A stretch of DNA of 64,000 nt from Myxosarcina sp. GI1 (GTDB taxonomy: Bacteria; Cyanobacteriota; Cyanobacteriia; Cyanobacteriales; Xenococcaceae), in contig NZ_JRFE01000050.1 of NCBI RefSeq assembly GCF_000756305.1, forward strand, positions 58,623 through 122,622. Reading direction: 5' to 3'. This document shows positions 25,953-37,600 of this stretch, piece after piece. Made by a program: the position numbers and the translations under genes. The first letter of the stretch is position 1, and every line of letters starts with the position of its first letter. Under the pieces are notes generated by a model. That model was not told where the DNA came from. It ran no database searches and was given only the letters and a program-made list of their open reading frames with translations.

Positions 25953-26804
25953 ATGGCAATGAAGGTTTCAATAGCTTATTTAGGTCCTACTGGTACCAAT
26001 TCCGAAACGGCAGCCATAGCATATGCTAGTTGGCTAGCTAATCACAAACATCAGGAGGCTGTTTTACGCTCCTATCCCGGCATTACTCAAACATTAAATT
26101 CTGTAGTTAGCGGAGAAACTAATTTTGCAGTAGTTCCGGTAGAAAACTCAATCGGAGGAAGCGTCACAGTAGTCTTAGATGCTTTCTGGGAATTAGAAAA
26201 ACTAAGGATCGTTCAGGGATTAACCTTACCCATTGCTCATGGGCTACTTTCTTACAGTGCTTCTTTAGCAGAAATTAAAACAGTTTATTCCCATCCTCAA
26301 GCTTTAGCTCAATGCCAAAAGTGGTTAGAAAAGTTTTTGCCCCATGCCAAACTTATTGCTACTAGTTCTACTACTGAAGCCATCCAGTTTTTAAAACGCG
26401 ATCGCTTGTGTGCGGCAATTTCTGCTCCCCGTGCCGCTCGGCTCTATCAAGTACCACTACTAGAACGAGATATTAAAGACCGCCCCGATAACCATACTCG
26501 CTTTTGGCTGGTCGGACTTTCTGCCAGTGATGGGGGTAACTACCTTTCTCTAGCTTTTAGTCTTTCTAAGAATGCCCCTGGCGCATTAGTTAACGCTTTG
26601 CAAGTTTTTGCTTTTCGTCAACTCAACTTAAGTAAAATTGAGTCTCGCCCCACCAAACGTTCGCTAGGAGAATACATCTTTTTTATCGATCTAGAGGGAA
26701 ACTCGAGCGATCCAACTGTAAAAGCGGCTATAGCAGAATTGTCCGACTGTACGGAGAGGCTAAAAATTTTTGGTAACTACAATTTACTGCCAATGACCGA
26801 ATAG
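25953..26804 (+). CDS. pheA: Prephenate dehydratase
   Basis: The 283-residue enzyme converts prephenate to phenylpyruvate in phenylalanine synthesis. I chose the ATG at 25953 over a TTG at 25938; an ATG two codons later is equally plausible. The chain begins VSIAYLGPTGTNSETAA. The catalytic PDT core has VPVENSIGGSVTVVLDAF and the TRFWL motif. A C-terminal ACT domain (about 200-280) contains the phenylalanine-sensing ESRPTKRSLGEYIFFID, which implies feedback inhibition. No chorismate mutase domain is fused. Confidence 0.95.
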   Translation: MAMKVSIAYLGPTGTNSETAAIAYASWLANHKHQEAVLRSYPGITQTLNSVVSGETNFAVVPVENSIGGSVTVVLDAFWELEKLRIVQGLTLPIAHGLLSYSASLAEIKTVYSHPQALAQCQKWLEKFLPHAKLIATSSTTEAIQFLKRDRLCAAISAPRAARLYQVPLLERDIKDRPDNHTRFWLVGLSASDGGNYLSLAFSLSKNAPGALVNALQVFAFRQLNLSKIESRPTKRSLGEYIFFIDLEGNSSDPTVKAAIAELSDCTERLKIFGNYNLLPMTE

Positions 26805-26811
26805 AGATACT

Positions 26812-27456
26812 TCAATCATTCCCCAAGGCATCTTTGAGTACGGTACGTGCTGCTAAATGATTGCGAGTCGAACTTAAAATTTCTTGTTCGCGTTGTAAGC
26901 GTTTTAGGGTATCCTGCATTTCTAATAAAGACTGCTGTTCTGAAGCTACGCCGTAGAGATTACTTGCTACCCAGTATGATAGTTCTGTAGGCAAACTAGG
27001 TAAATCGTCGGGAAGTTCGATTTTTTGATTGGTCAGTTTGGCAGACAGCCGAACCACATCCCGTAACAGTTCTTCGACTTCTTTGGCTATCGGTCTTAAA
27101 TCTTCACTGGGAGAGCAGTCTTCAATCCACTCTACCAATCCCACTCGATAGGGCTTTTCGCGCACGTATTCTAAGACTCTAAATCGCTGTTGACCGAGGG
27201 TTAACATTTTCATGCGATCGTCTGGCAATCTTTGAAAATGCAAAATTTCCGCACAGCAGCCATAGTTAGCGATTTTTCCCGTAGCAGGATCGATCGCCAA
27301 AACCCCAAAACGGCGGTCATTTTCTAAAATCGTGTTCATCATGATGCGATAACGAAATTCAAAAATGTGTAGCGGTAGGGGGCGAGTGGGAAATAAAACT
27401 ACTTCCGGGAGGGGAAATAGAGGTAGTTCTCTTACGGCGATCGAAGAAGATGTCAT
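26812..27456 (-). CDS. LON N-terminal-domain protein
   Basis: The 214-residue protein consists of a substrate-binding Lon-N domain (ELPLFPLPEVVLFPTRPLPL, HIFEFRYRIM) and a helical C-terminus, with no AAA+ or protease domain. Stand-alone Lon-N proteins have no firm function in bacteria. It lies 191 bases downstream of rpsJ on the same strand, at the end of the translation operon. It is convergent with pheA, with a 7-base gap. Confidence 0.85.
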   Translation of the reverse strand: MTSSSIAVRELPLFPLPEVVLFPTRPLPLHIFEFRYRIMMNTILENDRRFGVLAIDPATGKIANYGCCAEILHFQRLPDDRMKMLTLGQQRFRVLEYVREKPYRVGLVEWIEDCSPSEDLRPIAKEVEELLRDVVRLSAKLTNQKIELPDDLPSLPTELSYWVASNLYGVASEQQSLLEMQDTLKRLQREQEILSSTRNHLAARTVLKDALGND

Positions 27457-27647
27457 CTGAGCTTGTAGCTAACTTAAGCGTATTGTTTCTTGTTTAACTT
27501 TAACTAATTTTTGCTTGAGAAGACAGGTTAAAATCACCCTTAAAATTGTTTTTAACAGGCGAAAGGTAAAACAGTTACTAACATAATTAAATATAAATTA
27601 AAACAAATTGTAAGATCCTGTTTCACTATTTTCCGTTTAATTATGAA

Positions 27648-27965
27648 TTACAGCTTCACTTCGATATCGACTCCTGCAGGCAAATCTAGTTTCATTAAGG
27701 CATCAATAGTTTTTGATGAAGGCTGGTAAATATCGATAATGCGTCGATGAGTGCGCGTTTCAAAATGTTCGCGAGAATCTTTATCTACGTGAGGAGAACG
27801 CAAGACGCAGTAAATTCTTCTTTTAGTTGGCAGGGGAATAGGACCAATTGCCGTAGCGTTGGTACGATTAGCAGTATCGACAATTTTTTCACAGGATGTG
27901 TCGAGTAAGCGGCGATCGAAAGCTTTGAGACGAATGCGTATTTTTTGTTGTTGAATCGTTGCCAT
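27648..27965 (-). CDS. rpsJ: 30S ribosomal protein S10
   Basis: At 105 residues it has the normal length. [23 protein letters not shown] at the start, [26 protein letters not shown] in the middle and the C-terminal [12 protein letters not shown] are typical S10. S10 is also the NusE antitermination partner. In cyanobacteria rpsJ follows tuf in the str operon rather than heading a separate S10 operon, as seen here. Confidence 0.97.
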   Translation of the reverse strand: MATIQQQKIRIRLKAFDRRLLDTSCEKIVDTANRTNATAIGPIPLPTKRRIYCVLRSPHVDKDSREHFETRTHRRIIDIYQPSSKTIDALMKLDLPAGVDIEVKL

Positions 27966-28017
27966 TATTTAATCTTTAATTTTCGAGGTACAAGTTTTAA
28001 AAAAAGCAGAATTCTTG

Positions 28018-28062
28018 CAGCAGACTTAGACTACATTTTTAAGCTTGTAGTTAAGTCTGCTG
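28018..28062 (-). promoter_or_regulatory. Intercistronic hairpin between tuf and rpsJ
   Basis: Arms at 28018-28035 and 28046-28062 (agcagactta-g-actaca / tgtagttaagtctgct) give a stem of about 17 bp with a single bulged base and a 10-base loop. It is not followed by a T run in the direction of transcription, so it is more likely an RNA processing or stability element than a full terminator. Confidence 0.6.
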
Positions 28063-28093
28063 TTAAGGTTGTAATGATGTACTGCCTCAATCG

Positions 28094-29323
28094 CTATTTT
28101 ACGATCTTGGCGACAACTCCAGCACCAATAGTACGACCACCTTCACGAATGGCAAAACGCATTCCTTGTTCGATCGCAATTGGGCTGATTAGTTCTACAG
28201 TCATTTTAATACGGTCGCCAGGCATAACCATTTCTACCGCGCTACCGTCATCAGCAGTATAATCTTTGATTGTGCCAGTTACATCTGTAGTACGAACATA
28301 GAATTGAGGACGATAATTTTTAAAGAAAGGAGTATGACGACCGCCTTCTTCTTTAGTCAGTACGTATACTTCACCTTCAAACTGAGTGTGAGGAGTAATC
28401 GAACCTGGTTTGGCTAGAACCATTCCGCGCTCGATATCTTCTTTTTGAACACCGCGTAGTAGAACGCCGACATTATCTCCTGCCATACCTTCGTCGAGAG
28501 TTTTTTGGAACATCTCTACGCCAGTTACTGTAGTGCTACGAGTATCTCTAATGCCCACAATTTCAATAGTTTCACCAACCTTAACCTTACCCCGTTCGAT
28601 CCGTCCTGTAGCAACCGTACCACGACCAGTAATCGAGAACACGTCTTCTACTGCCATTAAGAAAGGTTTATCGATTTCACGTTCGGGAGTAGGAATATAC
28701 TCATCCACGTTGTCCATTAAGGCATAAATTTTATCTACCCACTCATCATCCCCCTGAGCAATATTAGGGTTAGAAGTAAGGGCTTCTACCGCTTTGAGAG
28801 CAGAACCTGCCACGATTGGAATATCATCTCCAGGAAATTCGTATTCACTTAATAGTTCGCGGATTTCCAGTTCGACTAGTTCGAGCAGTTCTTCATCATC
28901 TACTTGGTCTTCTTTATTCATAAATACGACCAAGCTAGGAACTCCTACTTGTTTTGCTAGCAGAATATGTTCGCGAGTTTGAGGCATCGGACCGTCAGCC
29001 GCCGACACTACCAAAATTCCACCGTCCATTTGCGCCGCACCAGTAATCATATTTTTTACATAGTCGGCGTGTCCGGGACAGTCTACGTGAGCGTAGTGGC
29101 GGTTTTCGGTTTCATATTCTACATGAGCCGTATTGATGGTAATACCCCGTGCTTTTTCTTCGGGAGCGGCATCAATGTCTTCATATTTTCTAGCTGTAGC
29201 TTTACCTGAGGCTGCCAGAGTTAAAGTAATTGCGGCTGTTAAAGTAGTTTTACCGTGGTCTACGTGACCGATAGTACCAATATTAGCGTGATCTTTATTC
29301 CGTTCAAACTTTGCGCGTGCCAT
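28094..29323 (-). CDS. tuf: Elongation factor Tu
   Basis: The 409-residue GTPase delivers aminoacyl-tRNA to the ribosome. G1 is GHVDHGKT (about 18-25), the switch region is [16 protein letters not shown]3 is [10 protein letters not shown]4 is NKED, and domains II and III follow, ending [18 protein letters not shown]. The 409-residue length is usual for cyanobacteria and plastids. The 26-base gap from fusA contains AGGAACAAA just before the start. Confidence 0.98.
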   Translation of the reverse strand: MARAKFERNKDHANIGTIGHVDHGKTTLTAAITLTLAASGKATARKYEDIDAAPEEKARGITINTAHVEYETENRHYAHVDCPGHADYVKNMITGAAQMDGGILVVSAADGPMPQTREHILLAKQVGVPSLVVFMNKEDQVDDEELLELVELEIRELLSEYEFPGDDIPIVAGSALKAVEALTSNPNIAQGDDEWVDKIYALMDNVDEYIPTPEREIDKPFLMAVEDVFSITGRGTVATGRIERGKVKVGETIEIVGIRDTRSTTVTGVEMFQKTLDEGMAGDNVGVLLRGVQKEDIERGMVLAKPGSITPHTQFEGEVYVLTKEEGGRHTPFFKNYRPQFYVRTTDVTGTIKDYTADDGSAVEMVMPGDRIKMTVELISPIAIEQGMRFAIREGGRTIGAGVVAKIVK

Positions 29324-29349
29324 GAATTTTATTTGTTCCTTATTCTATA

Positions 29350-31425
29350 TTATGCGTTCCCTTTATGTTTAGCGATAATTACCTCAGCGACGTTGCGAGG
29401 CACTTCATCGTAGTTGCTGAACTCCATCGAAAAGATACCGCGACCTTGGGTTTTGGAGCGGATATCAGTAGCATAGCCAAACATTTCTGCTAAAGGTACT
29501 TTTGCAGATACTTTAGCTAAACCTTCTTCGGAGTTCATTCCCTCAATATTGCCTCGGCGAGAATTAAGGTCGCCCATCACATCTCCCAAGAAATCTTCGG
29601 GAACTTCGACTTCAACCTGCATCATTGGCTCTAGCAATACTGGAGCCGCTTTGTTTACAGCAGCCTTAATTGCCATCGAGCCTGCAAATTTAAAAGCCAT
29701 TTCATTAGAGTCTACATCGTGGTAAGAACCATCAACTAGAGTAACTCTGATATCTATCAAAGGATAACCCGATAAGATACCAGATTCGCAAGTTTGTTTG
29801 ACTCCTTCCTCTACAGCAGGAATATATTCTTTAGGAATAATTCCACCGACAATTTTGGAGACAAACTCGAAGCCAGTACCTGGTTCTCCAGGTTCGACTT
29901 CAATAACCGCATGACCGTATTGACCTTTACCGCCACTCTGTTTGATATATTTCCCTTCTGCTTGGCTCTCTCTGCGAATAGTTTCGCGATAAGCCACCTG
30001 GGGTTTACCTACAGTAGCCTCAACGTTAAACTCTCTCAACATTCGATCTACTAAAATTTCTAGATGGAGCTCGCCCATTCCCGCAATTACGGTTTGATTG
30101 GTTTCGGGGTTGGTGCTGACGCGAAAAGTGGGATCTTCATCCGACAGTGCTTGTAGAGCTTTAGATAATTTTTCAAAGTCGCTTTTGGTTTGAGGCTCTA
30201 CAGCTACAGAGATTACAGGTTCGGGTATGAACAGAGATTCAAGGATTATCGGATTGCTTTCATCGCACAAGGTGTCTCCTGTAGTAGATTGTTTCAACCC
30301 TACTGCCGCACCCAAGTCTCCTGCTCTCAACTCATCTACTTCAATCCGCTCGTTGGATTTTAAAACAACTAGGCGAGCAACGCGCTCTTTTTGTTCTTTA
30401 GTAGAGTTATAGACATAGCTACCTTTTTCCAGAACGCCAGAATACACTCTCATAAAAGTCAAACGACCAAATTTATCAGAGGCAATTTTGAATGCCAGTG
30501 CTGCAAAAGGTTCTTCGTCATCAGAATGTCTGACAGCCTCACCACCGTCTGGCAATAGCCCTTTAATTGCAGGTACTTCTGTAGGAGCGGGTAAATAGTC
30601 TACTACTGCATCCAAAAGTAACTGAACGCCTTTGTTTTTAAAAGCAGAACCGCAGAGCATCGGTACTATCGAACCAGCGATCGCTCCTTGACGCAAAGCG
30701 GCTTTAATTTCTGCCTCTTCAAATTCTTCCTCCATCATAAATTTTTCGAGAAGTTTTTCGTCAGTTTCAGCGATCGCCTCTATTAACTTGCCACGATATT
30801 CTTTGGCTTTGGGCAGCAACTGTTTTGGAATTTCTGTATCTTCGATGTTTTTGCCGAGATCGTCGCGATAGATCTTAGCTCTCATCCGCACCAAATCTAT
30901 AATTCCTTCAAATTCTGCCTCACTACCAATAGGTATCTGAATCGCGATCGCATTAGCTCTCAGACGCTCTCTTATCTGTTCGTGCACTTTGAAAAAGTTG
31001 GCTCCAGTACGATCCATTTTGTTGACAAAGGCAATTCGCGGTACGTTATAACGATTTGCTTGCCGCCAAACTGTTTCGGATTGAGGCTGTACGCCTCCTA
31101 CAGAGCAAAAAACCGCAATTACGCCATCTAACACTCGCATTGAGCGTTCTACTTCGATGGTAAAGTCAACGTGACCTGGAGTATCGATAATGTTTATTTT
31201 ATGGTCATTCCAACTGGTACTTATGGCAGCCGCAGTAATGGTAATGCCCCGTTCTTTCTCTTGCTCCATCCAGTCCGTAATTGCAGCTCCATCATGAACC
31301 TCGCCCATTTTATGGGCGATGCCAGTGTAGAACAGTATTCGTTCGGTTGTTGTTGTTTTGCCCGCGTCAATATGTGCCGCGATGCCTATATTACGTACTT
31401 TTTTAAGCGGTATAGTACGTGCCAC
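29350..31425 (-). CDS. fusA: Elongation factor G
   Basis: The 691-residue translocase has G1 [14 protein letters not shown] (about 17-30), G3 DTPGHVDF (81-88) and G4 NKMD (135-138), with domains II-V complete, ending [12 protein letters not shown]. Cys107 ([10 protein letters not shown]) sits at about the place of the redox-sensitive Cys105 described in Synechocystis EF-G, and Cys258 lies in [12 protein letters not shown]. This is the str-operon copy, thus probably the main EF-G. Confidence 0.97.
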   Translation of the reverse strand: MARTIPLKKVRNIGIAAHIDAGKTTTTERILFYTGIAHKMGEVHDGAAITDWMEQEKERGITITAAAISTSWNDHKINIIDTPGHVDFTIEVERSMRVLDGVIAVFCSVGGVQPQSETVWRQANRYNVPRIAFVNKMDRTGANFFKVHEQIRERLRANAIAIQIPIGSEAEFEGIIDLVRMRAKIYRDDLGKNIEDTEIPKQLLPKAKEYRGKLIEAIAETDEKLLEKFMMEEEFEEAEIKAALRQGAIAGSIVPMLCGSAFKNKGVQLLLDAVVDYLPAPTEVPAIKGLLPDGGEAVRHSDDEEPFAALAFKIASDKFGRLTFMRVYSGVLEKGSYVYNSTKEQKERVARLVVLKSNERIEVDELRAGDLGAAVGLKQSTTGDTLCDESNPIILESLFIPEPVISVAVEPQTKSDFEKLSKALQALSDEDPTFRVSTNPETNQTVIAGMGELHLEILVDRMLREFNVEATVGKPQVAYRETIRRESQAEGKYIKQSGGKGQYGHAVIEVEPGEPGTGFEFVSKIVGGIIPKEYIPAVEEGVKQTCESGILSGYPLIDIRVTLVDGSYHDVDSNEMAFKFAGSMAIKAAVNKAAPVLLEPMMQVEVEVPEDFLGDVMGDLNSRRGNIEGMNSEEGLAKVSAKVPLAEMFGYATDIRSKTQGRGIFSMEFSNYDEVPRNVAEVIIAKHKGNA

Positions 31426-31565
31426 AAATGCCTCCTTGCCGCTGGCAAGATTTATTGTTAATTGTGTTTGTTAAAAATTATTGGGTTTATCTACAATTTT
31501 ATACTTTTCCTAATGTTTCTTTTCTAAGTACTCTAGCAAGAGGCGATCGCTCTCGAGAATAAAAC

Positions 31566-32036
31566 CTAATAGCGATAGTGGGCGAAGGCTTTATTTGCTT
31601 CTGCCATGCGATGAGTTTCATCTCTCTTTTTCATCGCTCCCCCAGTTTCGTTAGCGGCATCCATAATTTCGTTAGCCAACTTACTTGCCATTGTTCTACC
31701 TCCCCTGGAGCGAGAAAATTGAATCAGCCAGCGTAAAGCCAATGTGGTACCCCTACCCTGTCTTACCTCCATTGGAACTTGATAAGTTGCTCCACCAACA
31801 CGACGAGCCTTTACTTCTACTAGAGGAGTGAGATTCTTAATTGCTTGCTCGAATACTTCTAAAGGTTCATTACCAGTTCTTTCTCCAATCATCTGCATTG
31901 CATCGTAAATAATGTTAGCAGCTAGAGATTTTTTGCCGCTACGCATGATGCGTCTAATAGTCATACTAACCAAACGACTATTATACACTGGATCTGGGGG
32001 AACAATACGTTTTTTTCTAACCGAACGTCGAGACAT
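31566..32036 (-). CDS. rpsG: 30S ribosomal protein S7
   Basis: The 156-residue protein is full length and begins [40 protein letters not shown] and the C-terminal [20 protein letters not shown] are diagnostic. S7 nucleates assembly of the 30S head and contacts the E site. It lies between rpsL and fusA as expected, with gaps of 287 and 140 bases that are large for a translation operon. Confidence 0.98.
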   Translation of the reverse strand: MSRRSVRKKRIVPPDPVYNSRLVSMTIRRIMRSGKKSLAANIIYDAMQMIGERTGNEPLEVFEQAIKNLTPLVEVKARRVGGATYQVPMEVRQGRGTTLALRWLIQFSRSRGGRTMASKLANEIMDAANETGGAMKKRDETHRMAEANKAFAHYRY

Positions 32037-32323
32037 TAGTTTATCTTACGAAAATATAAATTACAGTTTCAATTTGTTTACAGATACAAATAATATACCT
32101 TTGCCGAAAAACGCTCTGAGTTTCCTCAATTTTACTTTATGCTATTGGCACTAATTGAGGTAAGTTTTAGCCGTGTTTCACTGCTAAATAATAGTCGACC
32201 GAGCGGAAAAAGGGACATCTCTTAACCATTTAACTATATGAATATAAATAAAATATAGTTACTACAGATGAGAATGCCTGCGTTTTTAAATCATCCGTTG
32301 GGGAAATTCAAACAGTATCCCGT

Positions 32324-32695
32324 TTACTTGGGACGCTTGGCACCATATTTGGAACGACCCTGCTTCCTATCTTTTACTCCCGTCGTATCTAAGGTACCTC
32401 TTACGATGTGATATCGTACACCTGGCAAATCTTTTACCCGACCACCACGAATTAAAACTACAGAGTGCTCCTGTAGATTGTGTCCGATACCTGGAATATA
32501 TGCTGTAACTTCAAATCCCGAAGTCAAACGAACTCTAGCAACTTTTCTAAGTGCCGAGTTGGGTTTTTTGGGTGTAGTCGTATAAACTCTAGTGCAAACA
32601 CCACGCCGTTGAGGACACTCTTTGAGAGCGGGAGATTTAGTTTTCTTTTTTGATTTAGAGCGTTCGCTACGAATTAGCTGCTGTATGGTGGGCAT
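32324..32695 (-). CDS. rpsL: 30S ribosomal protein S12
   Basis: The 123-residue decoding-centre protein contains [20 protein letters not shown], with the Lys-Pro-Asn-Ser stretch where streptomycin-resistance changes occur (no such change is obvious), and [18 protein letters not shown] with the usual beta-methylthiolated Asp position. It is the first gene of the str operon. Confidence 0.98.
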   Translation of the reverse strand: MPTIQQLIRSERSKSKKKTKSPALKECPQRRGVCTRVYTTTPKKPNSALRKVARVRLTSGFEVTAYIPGIGHNLQEHSVVLIRGGRVKDLPGVRYHIVRGTLDTTGVKDRKQGRSKYGAKRPK

Positions 32696-32830
32696 AAGCT
32701 GTGTAATCTTTACGGTAAAATCTTCATTAACTTAAAATTGAAAGCCAAAAATAATAGCAGACAAATTCTGATTATAAACACTATAATCTTGCTATGTCAA
32801 ATTAAATTAATATTTGCTGTAGCAGCTTTA

Positions 32831-33181
32831 CTATTCTACTGTAAATGACAAACCACAGTCACAATTCTCAATCGCCAGAGAATTTTGAAACCGAAACCCA
32901 CCACCCATCAAATCTTCTGAATAGTCTAACTTTAAGTCCTGTAGATAAGCATCGGATCGAGCATCGACAATAAAACTTATTGCGCCTACTTCGTATATAC
33001 GCTCTTCTGAAGCTGGAGCGGACAGGGACTTTGTTTGCGGATTTTCTAACTTTAAAACATAAAATAAGCCAGAGCAACCTCCTGTTTTGACTTGCAGTCT
33101 GACTAAGCTGTCTGGCTGTTGGCGACTCGCTCTAATTCTCTCAATTTCTTTAGCGGCACTTTGGCTAATATAGATTGCCAT
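32831..33181 (-). CDS. IscA/SufA-family iron-sulfur cluster assembly protein
   Basis: This 116-residue A-type carrier has all three ligand Cys residues: one in TGGCSGLFY (about residue 35) and two in the C-terminal NCDCGLSF. A-type proteins pass Fe-S clusters to apo-proteins. It lies 135 bases upstream of rpsL on the same strand and is not part of a visible suf cluster. SufA and IscA cannot be told apart from sequence reading alone. Confidence 0.9.
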   Translation of the reverse strand: MAIYISQSAAKEIERIRASRQQPDSLVRLQVKTGGCSGLFYVLKLENPQTKSLSAPASEERIYEVGAISFIVDARSDAYLQDLKLDYSEDLMGGGFRFQNSLAIENCDCGLSFTVE

Positions 33182-33301
33182 CGATTTTTCTTATTTCTAT
33201 CTATCTCCGAATTAATGCTACAGTAAAACCTCGATATAAAAGACCGAGTATGAAGCTCTATAGAGCAGATTTTTACCTGGTTTATTTACATAATTTTGAG
33301 T

Positions 33302-33718
33302 TTACCGACGAGAGTAATCGTCTTGAAAACGAATAATATCGTCTTCTCCTAAATATTGACCGTTTTGAACTTCAATTAAAACCAAATCGATCACCCCAGG
33401 ATTTTCCAGTCGATGAGAAGTACATTGAGGTACATAAGTAGACTGATTGCTGCTGAGAATTTTTTCTTCACCGCCACAAACTACTCTTGCAGTACCCGAA
33501 ACTACTATCCAGTGTTCGCTGCGATGGTGGTGCATTTGTAGACTCAAACGATGTCCTGGTTTGACTTCTATACGTTTGATTTTATAACCTTGACCTTCCT
33601 CCAAGGTAGTAAAAGAACCCCAAGGACGAATTTCGGTAGCTGTAATTCCTACTTGAGGTAAAGATTCGGGAATTGCCAACTCATGTTCTTTAGCTGTAGT
33701 TTTGGTAGATTGAGACAT
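33302..33718 (-). CDS. Mannose-6-phosphate isomerase type II-like cupin
   Basis: The 138-residue single-domain cupin has the metal-binding pattern RLSLQMHHHRSEHWIVVSGTA in motif 1 and VPQCTSHRLENPG in motif 2. RPWGSF near the start matches the C-terminal isomerase domain of bifunctional ManC/AlgA proteins, here alone without the guanylyltransferase. It may isomerise mannose-6-phosphate for GDP-mannose and polysaccharide synthesis. Confidence 0.88.
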   Translation of the reverse strand: MSQSTKTTAKEHELAIPESLPQVGITATEIRPWGSFTTLEEGQGYKIKRIEVKPGHRLSLQMHHHRSEHWIVVSGTARVVCGGEEKILSSNQSTYVPQCTSHRLENPGVIDLVLIEVQNGQYLGEDDIIRFQDDYSRR

Positions 33719-34621
33719 AAAATTTTCGCTAACAAGCGTATACTAGGTTTACTCGTTATTCTTTTTATGATTGTAGTTCTATGTTTATGTTTATTTGTCA
33801 TAGATGTTACCTACGATCCAATCCAAAATAACAAATAATTTTTAAAGTGATAAGGGTAAAAGCGGTCTAATTTAGCGAATTATATACAAATTCGTTAAAT
33901 TTATAGTAAAGTAAATACCTAATTCTGTAGTAATTTTATATTATTTTAAAACTTTAGGCTCGAATCGAAGACGAGTGTTTTGTTATTTTGTATATTTTTA
34001 TACCAAACAAACTAGCAAGTGTTCGCTAACCTTTAATATTAAGAGCGTAGTGTCAAGATTGTTAAGTGCTTTACGATCTACGATTAGATAAAGCTTTATT
34101 GTGGTCATAGATTGCTAGATTGTCGCAATCGCCAACGATAGTGCGGGTATTTTGCTATTCATTATGACTCGTTGCTTCAATGAGCTTCTAGGGCGAACGG
34201 TTTTCTATCAAGACAGCAGCAAAACCACACGCTAATTAATGTATGGCGCATGGAAATGCTGGGCAAAATACGGCAAAGATGACGTTCACTTCGTAAAACC
34301 TTAAGTTTTTTTTACAATCATAAACGCGCTACTGTCTTGCTGTAAGTCTTGATTAGTTATCAGAACAATTCAGTTCTAGCCTTGCTGACAGTTATATAAC
34401 CAACAACTTTGTGTATGTATATTAAAAGTTTTTTTATGTTATGTGCGACTAAAGCAAGCGATCGCTCTCAACGACTATAAATTGTGAGTTTTTATAAAAT
34501 TATAATTTTCACTATGCAAGACGACGAAAAAAGCATTTTAAAATACTTTATCTTCTATTTTTGAATCCTGTCTTAAAAGTTATTTAATAAATTAATTACA
34601 TTTAGTTAGAGTGAGCAAGAA
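33719..34621 (+). other. Upstream region of Fd-GOGAT
   Basis: A 900-base divergent, AT-rich region between the cupin gene and glsF. It contains one good NtcA-type site (separate entry) and no credible ORF or tRNA. The rest shows nothing I can name. Confidence 0.5.
33990..34032 (+). promoter_or_regulatory. Candidate NtcA-activated promoter
   Basis: GTA-N8-TAC occurs at 33990-34003, and a TA-N3-T -10 box (taacct) at 34027-34032. The 23 bases between them equal the spacing of classical NtcA-activated promoters. It points toward glsF, whose start is 590 bases downstream. A GTAN8TAC match in AT-rich DNA is not rare by chance, so this rests on the spacing and on the nitrogen-assimilation target. 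Confidence 0.4.
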
Positions 34622-37600
34622 ATGAACCAAAAAATCAATAAAAATCAAGAAGAGTATACCGCTCGACCATTTAACGGTCAACGGTGGCTAGTAGAGGAAA
34701 GAGATGCTTGTGGAGTAGGATTTATTGCTTACCAAGATGGTAGAAGTAGTCATAAGCTAGTCGAACAAGCATTGAGTGCTTTAGGTTGTATGGAGCATCG
34801 CGGTGGCTGTAGTGCCGATGGTGATTCGGGAGATGGTTCTGGAGTAATGACTAGTTTACCCGACAAAATATTTGCCAGCTGGTTTGCAGAGCATGACATA
34901 GAAATGCCGCCAGCAGAAGCCTGGGGGGTGGGAATGGTTTTTTTACCCCAGGAACCCGAACTAGCTTCAGAATGTAAAACATTTATCGAACAAGCCGTTA
35001 GGAAAGAAAATTTAGAAATTTCAGGCTGGCGGCAGGTACCGATAAATCCTGATGTTTTGGGGGAACAAGCTAAAGACAATCAACCTCAAATCGAACAAAT
35101 CATTGTCACTTCACCAGACAATCTGTCGGGAGACGAACTAGACCGCAAGCTATATATAGCTAGATCCCAAGTCGGCAAAGAACTATCCGATACTTTTTAT
35201 ATTTGCTCCTTCTCTTGTCGCACAATTGTCTATAAAGGCATGGTGCGGGCAGCAGTATTAGGTAATTTTTATCGAGATTTAACTAATCCCGATTACGAAA
35301 GTATTTTTGCCGTCTATCACCGCCGCTTTAGTACCAATACTATGCCTAAGTGGCCCTTTGCCCAACCGATGCGCCTGCTGGGTCACAACGGCGAAATCAA
35401 TACTTTGCTTGGCAACATCAATTGGATGGCAACCAGAGAAAAAGAACTAGTAGATGGTTTTACCGAAGACTTGTTACCTGGTTGGCAGCAAGAAGAAATT
35501 GAGGCGTTAACTCCAATCGTCAATAATGACAATAGCGACTCTTACAATCTCGATAGCGCGATGGAGTTGCTAGTGCGTACAGGACGGAGTATACCAGAAG
35601 CAACAATGATTTTGGTACCTGAAGCCTATCAAAATCAGCCGTCTTTGCAAGAATATCCCGATATTGTAGATTTTTACGAATATCATAGTGGTTTACAAGA
35701 ACCTTGGGATGGACCCGCGCTCTTGGTTTATAGCGATGGCAAAACTGTTGGTGCGACATTAGACCGTAACGGGTTGCGTCCCGCTCGCTACAGCATTACT
35801 AAAGATGGTTATGTAATCGTAGCTTCAGAAACGGGGGTTGTCGATTTACCCGAAGCCGAAATCATTGAAAAAGGTAGATTGGGTCCGGGGCAGACAATTG
35901 TTGTCGATTTACAAACCAATGAAGTATTGCGTAACTGGGAAATTAAACAGCGAATAGCCCAAACCAAACCTTATGGAAAGTGGGTAAAACAATATCGTCA
36001 GTCAATTGAAAAGCAAGAATTTGGCAACGAAAACCTACTGAATCCTGAAGATTTGCTCAAACAGCAAACTGCTTTTGGCTATACTGCCGAAGACGTAGAA
36101 ATGATCGTCGAGTCGATGGCGATTAATGGTAAAGAGCCGACTTTCTGTATGGGTGATGATATCCCTTTGGCGGTACTGTCAGACAAACCTCGCCTATTAT
36201 ACGATTACTTCAAACAGAGATTTGCTCAAGTAACGAATCCCCCAATCGATCCTTTGAGAGAAAGTTTGGTAATGTCTCTGTCAATGCAGTTAGGCTCGAA
36301 GGGCAATTTACTTAATCTCAAGCCAGAAGATGCGAGATTGTTGAAACTAGATTCGCCTATCTTAAATGATGAAGAATTAGCCGCAATTACGGCATCTGAA
36401 TTTCCCAATCGAACACTTTCTACCCTATATCCCATAGCTACGGGTCCTGCTGGATTGGAAACTGCGGTAAATAATTTATGCGATGCAGCAGCAGCAGCAG
36501 TAAAAGCTGGCACTGAAATTATCGTGTTGAGCGATCGCCCTGCCGAACATAAAATTGGCGAAGAATATAGCTATATCCCACCGCTATTAGCTGTAGGAGC
36601 GGTTCATCAGCATTTAATTAAAGAAGGTTTGCGCTTGAGAGTTTCTTTAGTCGCGGATACGGCGCAATGTTGGAGTACCCATCACTTTGCTTGTTTGGTA
36701 GGCTACGGAGCTTCGGCTATTTGTCCTTATCTAACTTTGGAAACTGTCAGGCAGTGGTGGAGCGATCCTAAAACCCAGAAGTTGATGAAAAATGAGCGAT
36801 TGGAGACAATTACCCAAGCTCAAGCACAGTATAACTATCGTAAGGCGATCGAGGCGGGATTGTTAAAAATTCTCTCCAAAATGGGGATTTCTTTACTTTC
36901 TTCCTATCACGGAGCGCAAATTTTTGAGGCTTTAGGATTGGGAGTAGATTTGGTTAACTTAGCATTTGCTGGGACTACCTCGCGTTTGGGTGGTTTGACT
37001 CTTACCGAACTCGCACAGGAAGTAGTAGCTTTTCACGCGCGGGCTTTTCCTGAATTTCAGGGTAAAAAGCTAGAAAACTACGGCTTTATTAAATACAAAA
37101 AAGGCGGAGAATATCATATAAATTCTCCTGAAATGGCAAAAGCCTTACACAAAGCGGTAGAGAGCAAACAATACGACCATTACGAAGTTTACAAACAGCA
37201 TTTGCAGCAGCGTCCCGCTACCGCTTTACGCGACTTACTAGATTTAAAGAGCGATCGCGATTCAATTCCTTTAGAACAAGTAGAGTCGGTAGAAAGCATC
37301 GTTCAGCGTTTCTGTACTGGGGCAATGTCTTTAGGCTCTCTATCGCGCGAAGCTCATGAAACTTTGGCTATAGCGATGAATCGTATTGGCGGTAAATCCA
37401 ATTCGGGAGAAGGAGGAGAAGATTCGATTCGCTTTAAAGTCCTCGATGACGTTGAAGACGGTAAGTCACCTACCTTACCCCATCTAAATGGTTTGAGAAA
37501 CGGCGACACTGCTAGTTCGGCAGTCAAACAGGTAGCATCAGGTCGCTTTGGCGTAACTCCAGAATATTTGATCGCTGCCAAACAGCTAGAAATTAAGATG

